DNA of 64,000 nt from Nostoc sp. CHAB 5824 (lineage in GTDB: Bacteria; Cyanobacteriota; Cyanobacteriia; Cyanobacteriales; Nostocaceae). A model generated the notes under the pieces. The model was given only the letters and a program-made list of their open reading frames with translations. It was not told where the DNA came from and did not search any database. A program made the translations under genes and the position numbers. Every line of letters begins with the position of its first letter. Positions within the stretch are counted from its first letter, which is position 1. The stretch is taken from assembly GCF_020829665.1 (NCBI RefSeq), contig NZ_JAIVFT010000024.1, forward strand, positions 1 to 64,000, read 5' to 3'. Below are positions 1-8,438 of the stretch, piece after piece.

Positions 1-7
1 AAGATTT

Positions 8-126
8 TCCTGGTGTCTATTGCGCGGTGGAACCACACTGAACCCTTCCCGAACTCAGAGGTGAAACGCTGCTGCGGCCACGATAGTTTAGGGGTAGCCC
101 TACGCAAAAATAGCTCGATGCCAGGT
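8..126 (+). rRNA. rrf: 5S ribosomal RNA
   Basis: The sequence has the bacterial 5S layout: a 5' end beginning TCCTGGTGTC, the conserved segment CCGAACTCAGAGGTGAAAC in the first third, and a 3' end (GCCAGG) that pairs with the 5' CCTGG to close helix I. Length is about 119 nt, normal for cyanobacteria. It sits at the window edge, so the 16S and 23S genes of the operon probably lie upstream, outside the window. Ends are set by the helix I pairing and could be off by one or two bases. Confidence 0.95.
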
Positions 127-140
127 TTATAATTCAAACT

Positions 141-176
141 AAAACCCTCTAGCTCTCATAACAGCTAGGGGGTTTT
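141..176 (+). terminator. Intrinsic terminator of the rRNA operon
   Basis: A 14-bp stem (AAAACCCTCTAGCT with AGCTAGGGGGTTTT, one G-T pair) encloses an 8-nt loop and ends in Ts, 15 nt after the 5S rRNA. Position and shape fit rho-independent termination of the rRNA transcript. Confidence 0.85.
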
Positions 177-217
177 AGTTTATGCTGAATTGAGTATTGG
201 ATAAATCGCTATGACTT

Positions 218-322
218 ATGACTCAAGAACTTTGGGATTTAAGAAAGTCTATTCTTGATGGACGTTATGAAGACGCTTTGGTAATTGTTGATGAGCTAGA
301 GTTGATGAGTCGAAAGAGTTCT
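218..322 (+). pseudogene. DUF29 family protein, N-terminal remnant cut by an insertion sequence
   Basis: An ATG opens a frame reading MTQELWDLRKSILDGRYEDA and on to VDELELMSRK, which matches from memory the start of cyanobacterial DUF29-type proteins (often annotated next to toxin-antitoxin-like genes, function unknown). The frame enters the left inverted repeat of the IS at about 323 and stops at 352, leaving about 35 native residues of a protein normally over 100 aa. I could not find the rest of the gene beyond the right end of the IS, so the 3' part seems lost. Confidence 0.6.
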
Positions 323-1000
323 CCTTCTTCTGTCACTTTCCGGGTATTCTAAAAAAAAGGGTTAGAAGAAAAAACTCTGGAAGGTAGGTATGGCAATGGA
401 TGTAGAGTTACAAATCCTGAAACATTTGGCAAGAGATGCCCACTCAACAGTTGCGATCGTAGATGAATATTGTGCAGAGTATAAAGACTTATTTAAAGAA
501 GTAAGAAATTATGAGTGCTTCAAATATTTACACTTGGGGATAATATTAACGATAAAAAGAAAATCATTACCAGAAATAGCAAAAGTCGTAAGTATAAACT
601 CAGCACAGTCATTACACCATTTTCTAGCCAATTCAGATTGGTCAATAGATAAAATAAAAAGTCGAAGATTAAATAAACTCAAGAAAGGATTAGATGGAAA
701 CGCCATTACGCTAGTAATAGATGAAACTGGAGATAGGAAGAAAGGCAAAAAGACTGATTATGTAGCAAGACAATATCTAGGGAGTGTGGGAAAAATTGAT
801 AATGGTAACGTTTGCAGTCAATGCTTATGGAGTTTACTGTGATATAACGTTTCCATTAATTGTAAAAGTATTCAAACCTAAAGGGACGCTAAAACCAGAA
901 GATAAATATAAAACTAAAATAGAGTTAGCATCAGAAATTATTACAGAATTAATTGAATCAGGCTTTAATATTGAGCGGGTACTGGCAGATAGTTTATATG

Positions 1001-1061
1001 GTGAGCCAGCGCGTTGGGCGGGTTCCCCGACCTGAAGCGACTGGCGAACCCGTAAGAGTGA
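1001..1061. repeat. Small dispersed repeat inserted in the transposase gene (copy A)
   Basis: About 57 bp starting GCCAGCGCG and ending GGCGAACCCGTAAGAG are inserted between the codons of LYGE and SSEF. The insert is flanked by GTGA on both sides (1001-1004 and 1058-1061), which looks like a target duplication. It shares its two ends with copy B at 1466-1524 but has a different centre. Such GC-rich mini-repeats are typical of Nostoc genomes. Confidence 0.75.
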
Positions 1062-1465
1062 AAGCAGTGAATTTATTAGAAAACTAGCTGAATATAAATT
1101 AGATTATGTCGTAGCAATAAGAAGTAATCATGGAGTCTGGCTGCCATCAGGTCAGAGCGTCAGGGCGAATAAGTGGTGTAAATTTGAAAGAACATTTAGC
1201 AATCAAAAATCCGAAACTAGATACATTAGAGAAATAATTTATGGTAAAAAAAGAGCCATAACTTACTGGGAAATAACTACCGACCCAGAAACCATGCCGG
1301 AAAATTCTACCTCCTTCGTGATGACGAATCTGCAAGGTAATCTCAAGAAAATTTTAGGTGACTTATATGGATTAAGAACCTGGGTAGAATATGGGTTTCG
1401 ACAGTGTAAACAGGAACTAGGCTGGACAGATTACCGTTTTACTAATTTCCAACATATTGAGAGAT

Positions 1466-1524
1466 GGTGAGCCAGCGCGGTCTTGGGGGTTTCCCCCATG
1501 AGCGACTGGCGAACCCGAAGGGTG
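1466..1524. repeat. Small dispersed repeat inserted in the transposase gene (copy B)
   Basis: About 55 bp inserted between the two Trp codons of HIERW-WEII. It begins GTGAGCCAGCGCG and ends GCGACTGGCGAACCCGAAG, like copy A, with a centre (CTTGGGGGTTTCCCCCATG) that folds on itself. A GGTG sequence is present at both borders. Two independent insertions of one family in a 1.5-kb IS show recent activity of the repeat. Confidence 0.75.
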
Positions 1525-2053
1525 GGAGATTATTTTTTGTGTTTACACAATGATTAGTTTAAATTCTCCAGTCTTCTTAAGCTTGAATCAAACTCGTAAA
1601 CTTGAAACTGAGATACAAGAAAATAGTGATGTGGATTTTTCTAATCATCCGCAATGGAACCATGAATTTGGATGGAAAAATACTTTAAATAATCTGCGTC
1701 TCATTATTCAACCACTATTACTATTTTAGTTAATTTATCCCTGGCTAAGTATTTTCCCTAATTCACATTTATTGCTGGGATTCAATCATTTAATTGCTGC
1801 AATGAATCAATTTAAACCTTGTTATGCTTCTGGATGATTTCACTTATTTACTACTAGCTCACTCCGGAAAGTGACAGAAGAGGGATAGATAGGACGGCTG
1901 TCATATTTTGTAAGTATTTTCTCGGTTTCTTGACTCTGTTCTTTATCAAACGTTGTTAGACATCCCCTTACTGATTTTACTTAAAAATCTATCTGAGTGA
2001 TAAGCAGTTGAATTAAATGCTTCAATATTCTCTTCCAATAGAAATGAAAAGTA

Positions 2054-2464
2054 TTACTCCACAAGATAAGGTAGCCCTACATTGCGACCTTGCAGGGGAT
2101 AATCCTGAATCGAGTAATCATTACCAAGCTTACCAACAGTGATCAACCCTTCACTGTATCTATGTAATTTTCCATCTGAATTCAAGAAGTTCAAGGCATC
2201 ATCAGCAACATTGCTAGGCAGCTTTATGGACAATGTTGATTTCTCTATAAAGCTTAACTTAGTTGGAGAAACAGCAAAGTCCACTAAGATTATCCCACTG
2301 TGTCTCTTCGCCCAAAAGCCTCTTTTGAGAATTGCCGAGTTATCCTCCACATACTGATGCAACATAACCTCTGTAGAAGTTAATTCTGGTACTTCATGCT
2401 CAGGATTTGTTCCATATCCCCACTTACGTTGCTCTCTATTTTCAAGGGAGTTAAAGATATCCAT
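2054..2464 (-). CDS. Hypothetical protein
   Basis: A 136-residue open frame with ordinary soluble composition and no signal peptide or membrane segment. I do not recognise a domain. It contains acidic, Glu-rich stretches near the N-terminus (PEHEVPELTSTEVM) and a C-terminal half with several Asn/Leu/Gly turns. It stands alone between the IS remnant and a broken HTH gene, a low-density region where genes are often decaying, so it could be a small accessory protein (for example an immunity-type protein), but nothing in the sequence proves that. The start ATG at 2464 is the first in frame; no strong ribosome binding site is visible. Confidence 0.45.
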   Translation of the reverse strand: MDIFNSLENREQRKWGYGTNPEHEVPELTSTEVMLHQYVEDNSAILKRGFWAKRHSGIILVDFAVSPTKLSFIEKSTLSIKLPSNVADDALNFLNSDGKLHRYSEGLITVGKLGNDYSIQDYPLQGRNVGLPYLVE

Positions 2465-2612
2465 ATTTTCAATTTAGATTGAGAAAATCATAGTCTATTT
2501 GAGATTATATTCAGTGAGTATTCTTCTCAAAAATGGTAAAAACACTTACATCGAGATTACGGCAAGATTGAGGATATCCAAAAGTGATATCTTTACACAC
2601 CTTTGCGATCGC

Positions 2613-2818
2613 CTACTCTTTCACTACTTCAATCAAATCTCTAATTGATATACCAAAAGCACGGGGTATTTTTTGAACAGCAGTCATATCAACCATATTC
2701 ATCCCCGGATATCGGGTTAACTTTTAACTGTGTTGTAGTTTACCTTGGCACGTTCAGCCACCTTTTTGATTATCCAACTTCTTTCTGCTGCAAGTTCTCT
2801 AATCTTTAGTCTAACTAC
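2613..2818 (-). pseudogene. XRE-type helix-turn-helix protein, broken
   Basis: On the minus strand the text VRLKIRELAAERSWIIKKVAERAKVNYNTVKS is followed by a stop, and the next frame continues LTRYPGMNMVDMTAVQKIPR and ends in DLIEVVKE. Joined by a one-base shift near 2720 they give a full small HTH protein of the kind common in cyanobacteria (about 70 aa: MVRLRIKELA...VNYxTV...MAxVDxTAVQKIA...IEELVEVVEE, from memory). The expected start codon before VRLK is also lost (GTA/GTT instead of ATG). So the gene carries two lesions and is probably dead. Normally such proteins are single-domain DNA-binding regulators. Confidence 0.6.
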
Positions 2819-2993
2819 CCCTATTTTTATCTTGACAAAGGCGAGATTCCACTTTTTAAAAATTAATGAGGTGCGATTCCATTTACTATATGAACAACAA
2901 ACATCAAAAGCGATCGCTCGTCCAGTCTGGAAAACTAAAAGAGCGATCGCTACCTTCGGTTTTGAAGCCAAGTATAACAGTCAGATCCCATAC

Positions 2994-3791
2994 TTAGGTT
3001 AGAGGTTGATCTCCCTCTTCCTGTGGTCCCGTCCCCGTCTCTGATCGTGGTGCAGACATGATTTGCTTTTGCTGTTCTTGTAACCAGGTTTCAAAGAGTT
3101 CATTCAGCAGTCGCACTTTCATAAATTCATCTAGTTGTGCGGGGATAAATTTTTCTAGGCGCAAAATCACGAACCAGTCGGCGATTCGGGTAGGGGGCAA
3201 TATCTGACCTGGTTGACTGCTAGATAGCATTTGCACCATTACCGGATGTAGTGCATTCAGTTCAATTGGACCTACTAAGCCTCCAGTTTGAGCTTCTGGC
3301 CCAAGTGAATATTCACGCGCCAAGTCAGCAAAAGAGTTTTCTTTTGCCTGAATCCGAAAGTAAAGTTCTTGGGAAATTCCCACATCTTGGGTTCGCAGTA
3401 GGGAATAAATCACTTTATCTAGTTTTGCCTTAGACTGAAAAAAGTAAGATTCCAGTTTATTACCCCAAGTGGCTTGCTTGAATTTCTCAATTTTAAGCTT
3501 ACGAGTGGTAATAACTTCTAATTGTTCGAGAGTCAGCCCTTGATGTGCCATCCAAGCCTGGATATCTTCTTCATTTTTGAACTGTTTTTCAGCGTAAAAC
3601 TGCTGTTTAGCTTGGGCTACTTCTTCAGGTGTACACTCTATTGCTACCTTCGCAGAGCGTGAGTTTTGCCCTATCGCCTCATCGATGATTAATTCGCGCT
3701 GCAACTGTGGCAGCATTTGGTAACTTGCCAGTAAAGAAATCAGTTCACTAGCTGTGATTGTACGATTACCAATTTGTATCGCTTCAGTCAT
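2994..3791 (-). CDS. PpiC-type peptidylprolyl isomerase (parvulin-like foldase)
   Basis: A 265-residue protein with a helical N-terminal half (about 1-145) and a parvulin-like domain from about 145 to 215, seen in ENSFADLAREYSLGPEAQTGG followed by LVGPIELNALHPVMVQML and QILPPTRIADWFVILRLEK. This is the SurA/PrsA/PpiC pattern, and the family turns proline bonds and holds unfolded proteins. There is no signal peptide, so it is predicted cytoplasmic. Cyanobacterial relatives with this N-terminus often sit beside HlyB/HlyD-type exporters and may hold secretion substrates, but no exporter is next to it here. The C-terminal tail is rich in Gln, Gly and Glu and probably disordered. It starts at ATG 3791 with the stretch MTEAIQIGNRTITASELISL. 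Confidence 0.8.
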   Translation of the reverse strand: MTEAIQIGNRTITASELISLLASYQMLPQLQRELIIDEAIGQNSRSAKVAIECTPEEVAQAKQQFYAEKQFKNEEDIQAWMAHQGLTLEQLEVITTRKLKIEKFKQATWGNKLESYFFQSKAKLDKVIYSLLRTQDVGISQELYFRIQAKENSFADLAREYSLGPEAQTGGLVGPIELNALHPVMVQMLSSSQPGQILPPTRIADWFVILRLEKFIPAQLDEFMKVRLLNELFETWLQEQQKQIMSAPRSETGTGPQEEGDQPLT

Positions 3792-4308
3792 TAGCTTTCG
3801 GGCATCTCAAAATATCTAGTTTGTTAAAGAAGCTAAACCTTAGCTTATTCACTGAGAGTTTTTGTCTTAATCCTACCAACTTAGGTACGCTAACTTCACT
3901 TTCGCAATAATTAAACAGTGGCTTGAACATACTTTAAAATATACAGTTTATATGAGTTTTTATCAAAGATTCTACGTAAATACGACCAGATAGGAAGAAA
4001 ACAACAAAGGTCAAATGAATAATGATATTTTTCGCCACTCCAACTTAGAAGACGAAGTTATCAGACTGAGCTAGGATGCTTGGAGATAATCCTCTCCTAA
4101 CAAAGGTGTTTTTAATTAACCAGAAATACTAAATCTAACTTTGTTTGATTTTGAAGGTGCGCCCGGCACATGGACTGCTGGTGACAAGCCGCGCTTGCTT
4201 TGCACATCTATAAATTTAAAAGTTGTCAGAGATGGGAAAAGGCAGCACATCCTATGTTACCTTTTTCCATTAAGGATTTATGTATCCCACAACCAAAAAT
4301 TTTAACGT
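3792..4308. other. 517-bp spacer without a convincing gene
   Basis: AT-rich spacer between the PpiC gene and cytM. It has a 19-codon open frame at about 4017-4076 (MNNDIFRHSNLEDEVIRLS) that is too short to call and no clear promoter or terminator. The end next to cytM (about 4206-4280) has weak dyads only. Confidence 0.5.
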
Positions 4309-4683
4309 TTACAACGACTCTAAATAGTTCAAAAGATCCGCCATTTCTTGGGCACTAGGTTGGAATTTTGGCATTGGCGGCGTTTCCCCACTGATCACCT
4401 GGTGAATCAGTCCATATCGAGACTTATGCTTTGAAACAGCTTGTAAACTGGGCCCTACTCTCCCGTCTGCTTCCAAGCCATGACAACCAGCACAGTTAAT
4501 TTGAAAGATCGCGTGTCCTTGAACTGGGTTTCCTGTTAAGGATAGAACACTCTTGACGTATGGATCGGAGGCTTGAACCAACTGAACACCAAAAAAGGCC
4601 AAAGGGACTGCTAGCAGTATAGCCAGCGTCAATAAAACGATCCGCTGAATCAAAATTTCAGGTTTGGTAATCTGGTTATCCAA
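4309..4683 (-). CDS. cytM: Cytochrome c-M
   Basis: A small c-type cytochrome of 124 residues. Residues about 12-38 form a hydrophobic N-terminal signal or anchor (RIVLLTLAILLAVPLAFFGVQL). The haem site is CAGCH (Cys64, Cys67, His68), and Met104 in PPMPKF is the probable sixth ligand. The C-terminal helix QEMADLLNYLESL is standard for class I cytochrome c. Length and the N-terminal anchor match cyanobacterial cytM, a low-abundance thylakoid or plasma-membrane cytochrome linked to stress and heterotrophic growth. It is divergent from petG, with about 200 bp of shared upstream DNA. Confidence 0.88.
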   Translation of the reverse strand: MDNQITKPEILIQRIVLLTLAILLAVPLAFFGVQLVQASDPYVKSVLSLTGNPVQGHAIFQINCAGCHGLEADGRVGPSLQAVSKHKSRYGLIHQVISGETPPMPKFQPSAQEMADLLNYLESL

Positions 4684-4892
4684 AAGGTTTGCTGTGAAAG
4701 TCTAGGTGTGCTAAAAAGTTTTCATTTCCTACACATAGCTTAAAAGTTCTTGATTGTGTCTGCAAGCACAGAAGACTATTTTCTTGTGGGCAGTCCCCTG
4801 CAAAAAGGCTGTATGGCGCAGGATTCATACGAAATTTGGTAAAATCAAAAACAAGCAACGAATATTTAATAATTACAAAGAGGAGATTTACA

Positions 4893-5006
4893 GTGGTTGA
4901 ACCCCTACTATCAGGTATTGTCCTTGGTCTAGTTTTCGTCACCCTTGCCGGACTGTTTTACGCTGCTTATAAGCAATACAAGCGCCCCAATCAGTTGGGA
5001 GGGTAA
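4893..5006 (+). CDS. petG: Cytochrome b6f complex subunit V
   Basis: A 37-residue single-span membrane protein starting with GTG: VEPLLSGIVLGLVFVTLAGL then FYAAYKQYKRPNQLGG. This is the conserved PetG sequence, a small subunit needed to assemble or stabilise the cytochrome b6f complex in the thylakoid. The ribosome binding site AGGAG lies at 4881-4885, 7 nt before the GTG. The gene is far below usual ORF length cut-offs and easy to miss. It is a solitary gene, divergent from cytM. Confidence 0.95.
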   Translation: MVEPLLSGIVLGLVFVTLAGLFYAAYKQYKRPNQLGG

Positions 5007-5151
5007 GGGTGCTGAGTTTTGTTAGCGGATAGCTAGGGTTTAGCCCGTGCTGAGTTTTGAGTGGAAAAATGAGGGGATGAAGGGGACAAGGTAAAATTTT
5101 CTCCTCCTGCTCCTCTATCTTCCCCTGCTCTTTTGTCTACTGTCTCTTTTC

Positions 5152-5697
5152 TCATTGCACAATTCTGTAGAAAGTAAGTGATGTGTTGCCGTAAACTTTC
5201 TCGCGGCAAATTTCCCAAGGGGGAATCTTTGGCGGTGTCCAACCTTGTGAGGCGTGTTCAACTCCGATTTCACCGCTAGGATCTAAAAGTTGATAGTGAG
5301 CGATCGCTTCTAAAACTGGCTCGTACAATCCACTGGCATAAGGTGGATCAAAATAAATTCTATCGAATTGCTTGCCTGATAAAGTCTTTAACTGTTGGAC
5401 AATATCTCCCCGCAATACCCGAAATTCTTGCTCGGCATTAGCTACCTGCTGCCAATTTTGTTGGATGGTGGCACAGGCTCGGCTCGATTGTTCAATTCCC
5501 ACTACTAGGCTGGCTCCTCTACACAAAGCCTCTGCACCCATTGAACCAGTCCCAGCGCACAAATCTAGCCACTGACAACCTACAATTTCTCCCTGCCAAA
5601 TATTAAATACTGCCTCTCTTACCCGCACACTGGTAGGTCTAGTTTCTTTTCCTGGTAAAGTTTTTAGCTGGCGATTGCCGTAAATTCTCAGGCTCAT
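5152..5697 (-). CDS. rsmD: 16S rRNA (guanine(966)-N(2))-methyltransferase RsmD
   Basis: A 181-residue SAM-dependent methyltransferase. The N-terminus (MSLRIYGNRQLKTLPGKETRPTSVRVREAVFN) carries the family's conserved RP(T)xxRVREAxFN segment. The SAM-binding motif I is LDLCAGTGSMGAEAL (about residues 44-58), and the catalytic motif IV is FDPPY (about 117-121), typical of N2-guanine methylases. It modifies G966 of 16S rRNA during 30S assembly. It is followed, in its transcription direction, by a short repeat-rich spacer and petG on the other strand. Upstream lies hisH in the same orientation, separated by 83 bp filled with heptamer repeats. Confidence 0.92.
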   Translation of the reverse strand: MSLRIYGNRQLKTLPGKETRPTSVRVREAVFNIWQGEIVGCQWLDLCAGTGSMGAEALCRGASLVVGIEQSSRACATIQQNWQQVANAEQEFRVLRGDIVQQLKTLSGKQFDRIYFDPPYASGLYEPVLEAIAHYQLLDPSGEIGVEHASQGWTPPKIPPWEICREKVYGNTSLTFYRIVQ

Positions 5698-5746
5698 TGG
5701 TTATTAGTCATTGGTCATTAGTCATTGGTCATTGGTCATTAGTTTT
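5698..5746. repeat. STRR-type heptamer repeats (TCATTAG/TCATTGG)
   Basis: Tandem 7-bp units of GTCATTA and GTCATTG alternate just upstream of rsmD. The same heptamer occurs at 15650-15738, 22650-22690, 47263-47315 and 52740-52775. These short tandemly repeated sequences are a hallmark of heterocystous cyanobacteria. Confidence 0.85.
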
Positions 5747-5780
5747 AGACAAAACACAAAGAACAAATGACAAAAAAGTA

Positions 5781-6416
5781 TTAAGCAGGAATTTTTTCCC
5801 GGACTTGAGCAACAAAATTAGATAGGATTTGCAATCCAATATTAGAGGATTTTTCGGGGTGAAATTGGACTGCCATCAGGTTTTCGTGCACAATCGCAGC
5901 TGTTACGGTTTGAGTACCGTGGGTGACAGTTGCTGCACGGATTTGCTCTTCTATGGGATCAACATAGTAAGAATGGACAAAATATACCCAAGGATCGGAC
6001 GGTAAATGCTCCCACAAAATACTTTTTGTCTGAGTCATTTCCAGTTGATTCCAACCCATGTGAGGAATAGTGATGTCAGCTTCTGGACGGAACCGCCGCA
6101 CTTTTCCTTTAATAATTCCTAGTCCTGGTTGGATGCCTTCTGCACTTGATTCAAAGAGAATTTGCAATCCTAGACAAATTCCTAAAAAAGGTTTACCAGA
6201 TGCGATCGCTTCTTTAATAGGTTGTTCCAAACCACGCGCTCGCAGGTGTTGCACTGCTGGATCAAATGCTCCTACTCCCGGCAAAACTATTGCATCTGCC
6301 TGCTCTAATTCCTTTGGAGAATAAGTAACATTAGGAGTTGCTCCAGCTTTTTCCAAGCCTTTACAGACTGAGTGCAAATTTCCCATCTCGTAGTCTACGA
6401 CCGCAATTACTGGCAT
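5781..6416 (-). CDS. hisH: Imidazole glycerol phosphate synthase, glutaminase subunit HisH
   Basis: A 211-residue class I glutamine amidotransferase. The nucleophile Cys81 is in GICLGLQ, and His186 and Glu188 of the triad are in QFHPEKS. The N-terminus VIAVVDYEMGNLHSV and the oxyanion region VLPGVGAFDPAV are family signatures. HisH releases ammonia from glutamine and passes it through the HisF barrel to make IGP and AICAR, the fifth step of histidine synthesis. HisF is not in this window. The start ATG at 6416 fits the family N-terminus exactly. Confidence 0.95.
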   Translation of the reverse strand: MPVIAVVDYEMGNLHSVCKGLEKAGATPNVTYSPKELEQADAIVLPGVGAFDPAVQHLRARGLEQPIKEAIASGKPFLGICLGLQILFESSAEGIQPGLGIIKGKVRRFRPEADITIPHMGWNQLEMTQTKSILWEHLPSDPWVYFVHSYYVDPIEEQIRAATVTHGTQTVTAAIVHENLMAVQFHPEKSSNIGLQILSNFVAQVREKIPA

Positions 6417-6474
6417 TCACCTGCTCCTTGTAAATTTATTATGGAGGGTTTTTCTATTCTAAATAATATTTGTT

Positions 6475-7018
6475 ATGAAGAAAAGAATTCTATTAACTTC
6501 TTTTGACATTTGGCTAAACGATCAACAGTTGAATTCTTCTGATGATTTATTACTTGAAGTTACCAAACTTGAGTTATTGATACCAGATGGCTTAGGTTTT
6601 TTACGCCAGTTACCCGTAGATGTGCAATTTGCCAGTACTCAGGTGATGAAAAAATCAATGCAATTCAATCTGATTACATCATTTGTTATGGCATGGCTAC
6701 AAGCCGTACACGATTAAGTGTGGAAGCAGGTACTGGCTGGAAAGAAATTGTTTTGAAGACAGAAGTTGAGTTAAAGGAATTAGTGGTGGGACAGCAGCAA
6801 TTGAAATTAGCCACGACTGCAGTAAATTTGTTTCTGTTCGCGTAGCGTCTTGCAAAAAAGGCCTTTACTATTCAGTATTGGACTACCTAAACTAAAACCA
6901 ACTCGCAGCACGTTGTATTTTTATCTACGTTGCGATTCTCAATCAAGAAAATTTGATGGGGATTCTTGCAGATTTCGTATTAATTATTAACAAATTGGCA
7001 CTTTCATCAAGTTGTTAA
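6475..7018 (+). pseudogene. Pyrrolidone-carboxylate peptidase (peptidase C15)-like gene, broken
   Basis: The gene opens well (MKKRILLTSFDIWLNDQQLN, then VTKLELLIPDGLGFLRQLPV) but leaves frame near 6658; the next frame continues INAIQSDYIICYGMATSRTR and VLKTEVELKELVVG. It then meets a short inserted repeat near 6836-6860 (CTGTTCGCGTAGCGTCTTGC) inside the sequence DCSKFV-CEGLYYS. A third frame continues GLYYSVLDYL and ends in NQENLMGILADFVLIINKLAL-like text at 7018. At least three lesions make it a pseudogene. The family normally removes N-terminal pyroglutamate. The family call rests on remembered cyanobacterial homologues and is moderate. Confidence 0.65.
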
Positions 7019-7025
7019 TGTCTGT

Positions 7026-8438
7026 ATGGTGAAAGAAATATCTAAGTATATGTTGCCATTGTTACTAATTTTCCCAATTGCCCAATCAACTCCTGCCACG
7101 CCCCCACCTGAAGAAGTTGTACAACCACAAGAAGTCCGTCCTTTACCAGGACAGTTGGATACAGTGCCAACGTTTAACAGCAATAGTCCAGAATTAGTTT
7201 TAAAAGAAGGAATTTTACTCTCCACCTTTCCACCAGATGGCAAAAAAGTGCCAACGGCACATCTGAATTTTCCCTTTCGAGGAAGATTTGATATTTTTGC
7301 CCATCACGTTGCTAAGGCTGAACCACTAGATAATTTGCGTAGGCGTAGCCCGTCGGAGACATCGCTCTATCTAGGGATAATTTTGCATAACCCTGGTTCT
7401 GAAGCAGTGAAGGTGAATATTTGGCAGGCGGCGAGTTATTTGAGTCAACCGGATGCACCATTTATTCAATTACCATCCTTTAGCCAAAATCTTTTAGGTA
7501 AAGTTTTTGCCGGCCCAGGCGATCGCGTCATGTCTGATGTACTTAGGGGAGAGCGACAAGAAATTTTCCCTGCCCAAATTGACATTCCACCAAGGCAAAG
7601 TCGAATGTTACTCAATCTGCCAATTCCTGTGCAGGGACTGACACCACCTCTCAATGGTCGGTCTACATTGATCCGATTGCAAAGTAATGGCACTGTCTAT
7701 GCAGCTAGCCTAGCCATGTTTGCACGAGTGAATCCCGATGGCAGTGAGCGAGCGCCCACTTTAGAAGAGTGGCAGAATTTACTAGATAATGCTGATTTGG
7801 CTGGGCCACGAGATAAAGCGCCCACCCCTTTAGAGGAAACTGGCAAACCAAGAGTTTATGGACGTGTTGCTGGGGTGGCTGCTGGTTCACGATGGAGAGC
7901 CTTATTAGTAAATAATCCTAAAGCCAGGTATCTGACTATTCCCCAGCCTGGCCAAGTGTTTTCTTACGCTCTGAGTACACTGCATGGTGGAACCTTAGGA
8001 ACTGGTCAAATTCAAAGTGCATCTATGCTGGTGCGCTATCCTGACACCGCATATCGCGCTCATGGTAACTATGGAATTCAATATAATCTCAAGTTGCCGC
8101 TATACAACAATACTCAAAGTCCTCGAACTGTTAGTGTATCGATACAAACCCCGCTCAAGGAGGATCAGTTAGTCAAACCAGGGTTACGCTTTCTTAGTAC
8201 ACCAGCCCGTCAAGTATTCTTTCGAGGTACAGTGCGGGTACGTTACAAAAATGACCAAAATCAACCACAAACTCAATTTGTACATTTAGTGCAAAAGAGA
8301 GGTCAACCAGGGGAACCGTTAGTTTTACTAAATATGAAAGCAGGCGATCGCTCTTTAGTAGAAGTAGACTTTCTTTATCCGCCGGATGCTACACCACCGC
8401 AAGTATTAACAGTTTCAACTCAAGCTGAACCTCGGTAA
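7026..8438 (+). CDS. DUF3370 domain protein, probably exported
   Basis: A 470-residue protein. The N-terminus has a hydrophobic stretch (YMLPLLLIFPIAQSTPA, about 8-24) that looks like a signal peptide, followed by a Pro-rich segment (PATPPPEEVVQPQEVRPLPG). The rest is beta-rich with no transmembrane helix and matches the cyanobacterial DUF3370 family, whose function is unknown; an envelope or periplasmic role is inferred only from the signal. Residues about 104-113 (LRRRSPSETS) are encoded by a small repeat (7335-7364) that appears to be an in-frame insertion between AKAEPLDN and LYLGIILHNP. The gene follows the broken C15 peptidase by 7 bp. Confidence 0.75.
   Translation: MVKEISKYMLPLLLIFPIAQSTPATPPPEEVVQPQEVRPLPGQLDTVPTFNSNSPELVLKEGILLSTFPPDGKKVPTAHLNFPFRGRFDIFAHHVAKAEPLDNLRRRSPSETSLYLGIILHNPGSEAVKVNIWQAASYLSQPDAPFIQLPSFSQNLLGKVFAGPGDRVMSDVLRGERQEIFPAQIDIPPRQSRMLLNLPIPVQGLTPPLNGRSTLIRLQSNGTVYAASLAMFARVNPDGSERAPTLEEWQNLLDNADLAGPRDKAPTPLEETGKPRVYGRVAGVAAGSRWRALLVNNPKARYLTIPQPGQVFSYALSTLHGGTLGTGQIQSASMLVRYPDTAYRAHGNYGIQYNLKLPLYNNTQSPRTVSVSIQTPLKEDQLVKPGLRFLSTPARQVFFRGTVRVRYKNDQNQPQTQFVHLVQKRGQPGEPLVLLNMKAGDRSLVEVDFLYPPDATPPQVLTVSTQAEPR
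7335..7364. repeat. Small dispersed repeat inserted in frame into the DUF3370 gene
   Basis: The bases CGTAGGCGTAGCCCGTCGGA and the following GACATCGCTC look like the repeat families seen between genes in Nostoc. They encode a Arg/Ser-rich peptide breaking an otherwise well-formed protein domain. The borders are estimated from where the conserved domain text resumes. Confidence 0.5.

Larger units (their letters stand above)
390..1729 (+). pseudogene. IS701 family transposase, disrupted
   Basis: The pieces read as one IS701-type DDE transposase. The first 140 codons (390 to ~810) include VIDETGDRKKGKKTDYVARQ, with the first catalytic Asp in the D-E-T-G motif. A frameshift near 810 moves the reading to a second frame (AVNAYGVYCDITFPL through LADSLYGE, second Asp in LADSLYG). 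A small repeat at about 1005-1061 then brings a stop codon. Reading resumes at ESSEFIRKLAEYKLDYVVAI and runs through ITTDPETMPENS and LYGLRTWVEYGFRQ. A second repeat at about 1470-1524 interrupts it before the C-terminal part that ends in LIIQPLLLF. Apart from these lesions the protein is full length (about 400 aa). Clearly non-functional. Confidence 0.85.
323..1884. mobile_element. IS701-like insertion sequence, inactive
   Basis: Two imperfect ~20-bp inverted repeats bound the element: CCTTCTTCTGTCACTTTCCGG at 323-343 and its near-perfect reverse complement at 1864-1884; 18 bp are identical. They enclose one transposase gene of the IS701 (DDE) type, broken by a frameshift and by two small repeats. 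A target duplication could not be fixed by eye. The element truncates a DUF29 gene on its left side. It cannot supply its own transposase. Confidence 0.8.

Noticed and set aside
4017..4076. 19-codon frame MNNDIFRHSNLEDEVIRLS
   Set aside because: Too short and without a ribosome site or recognisable family.
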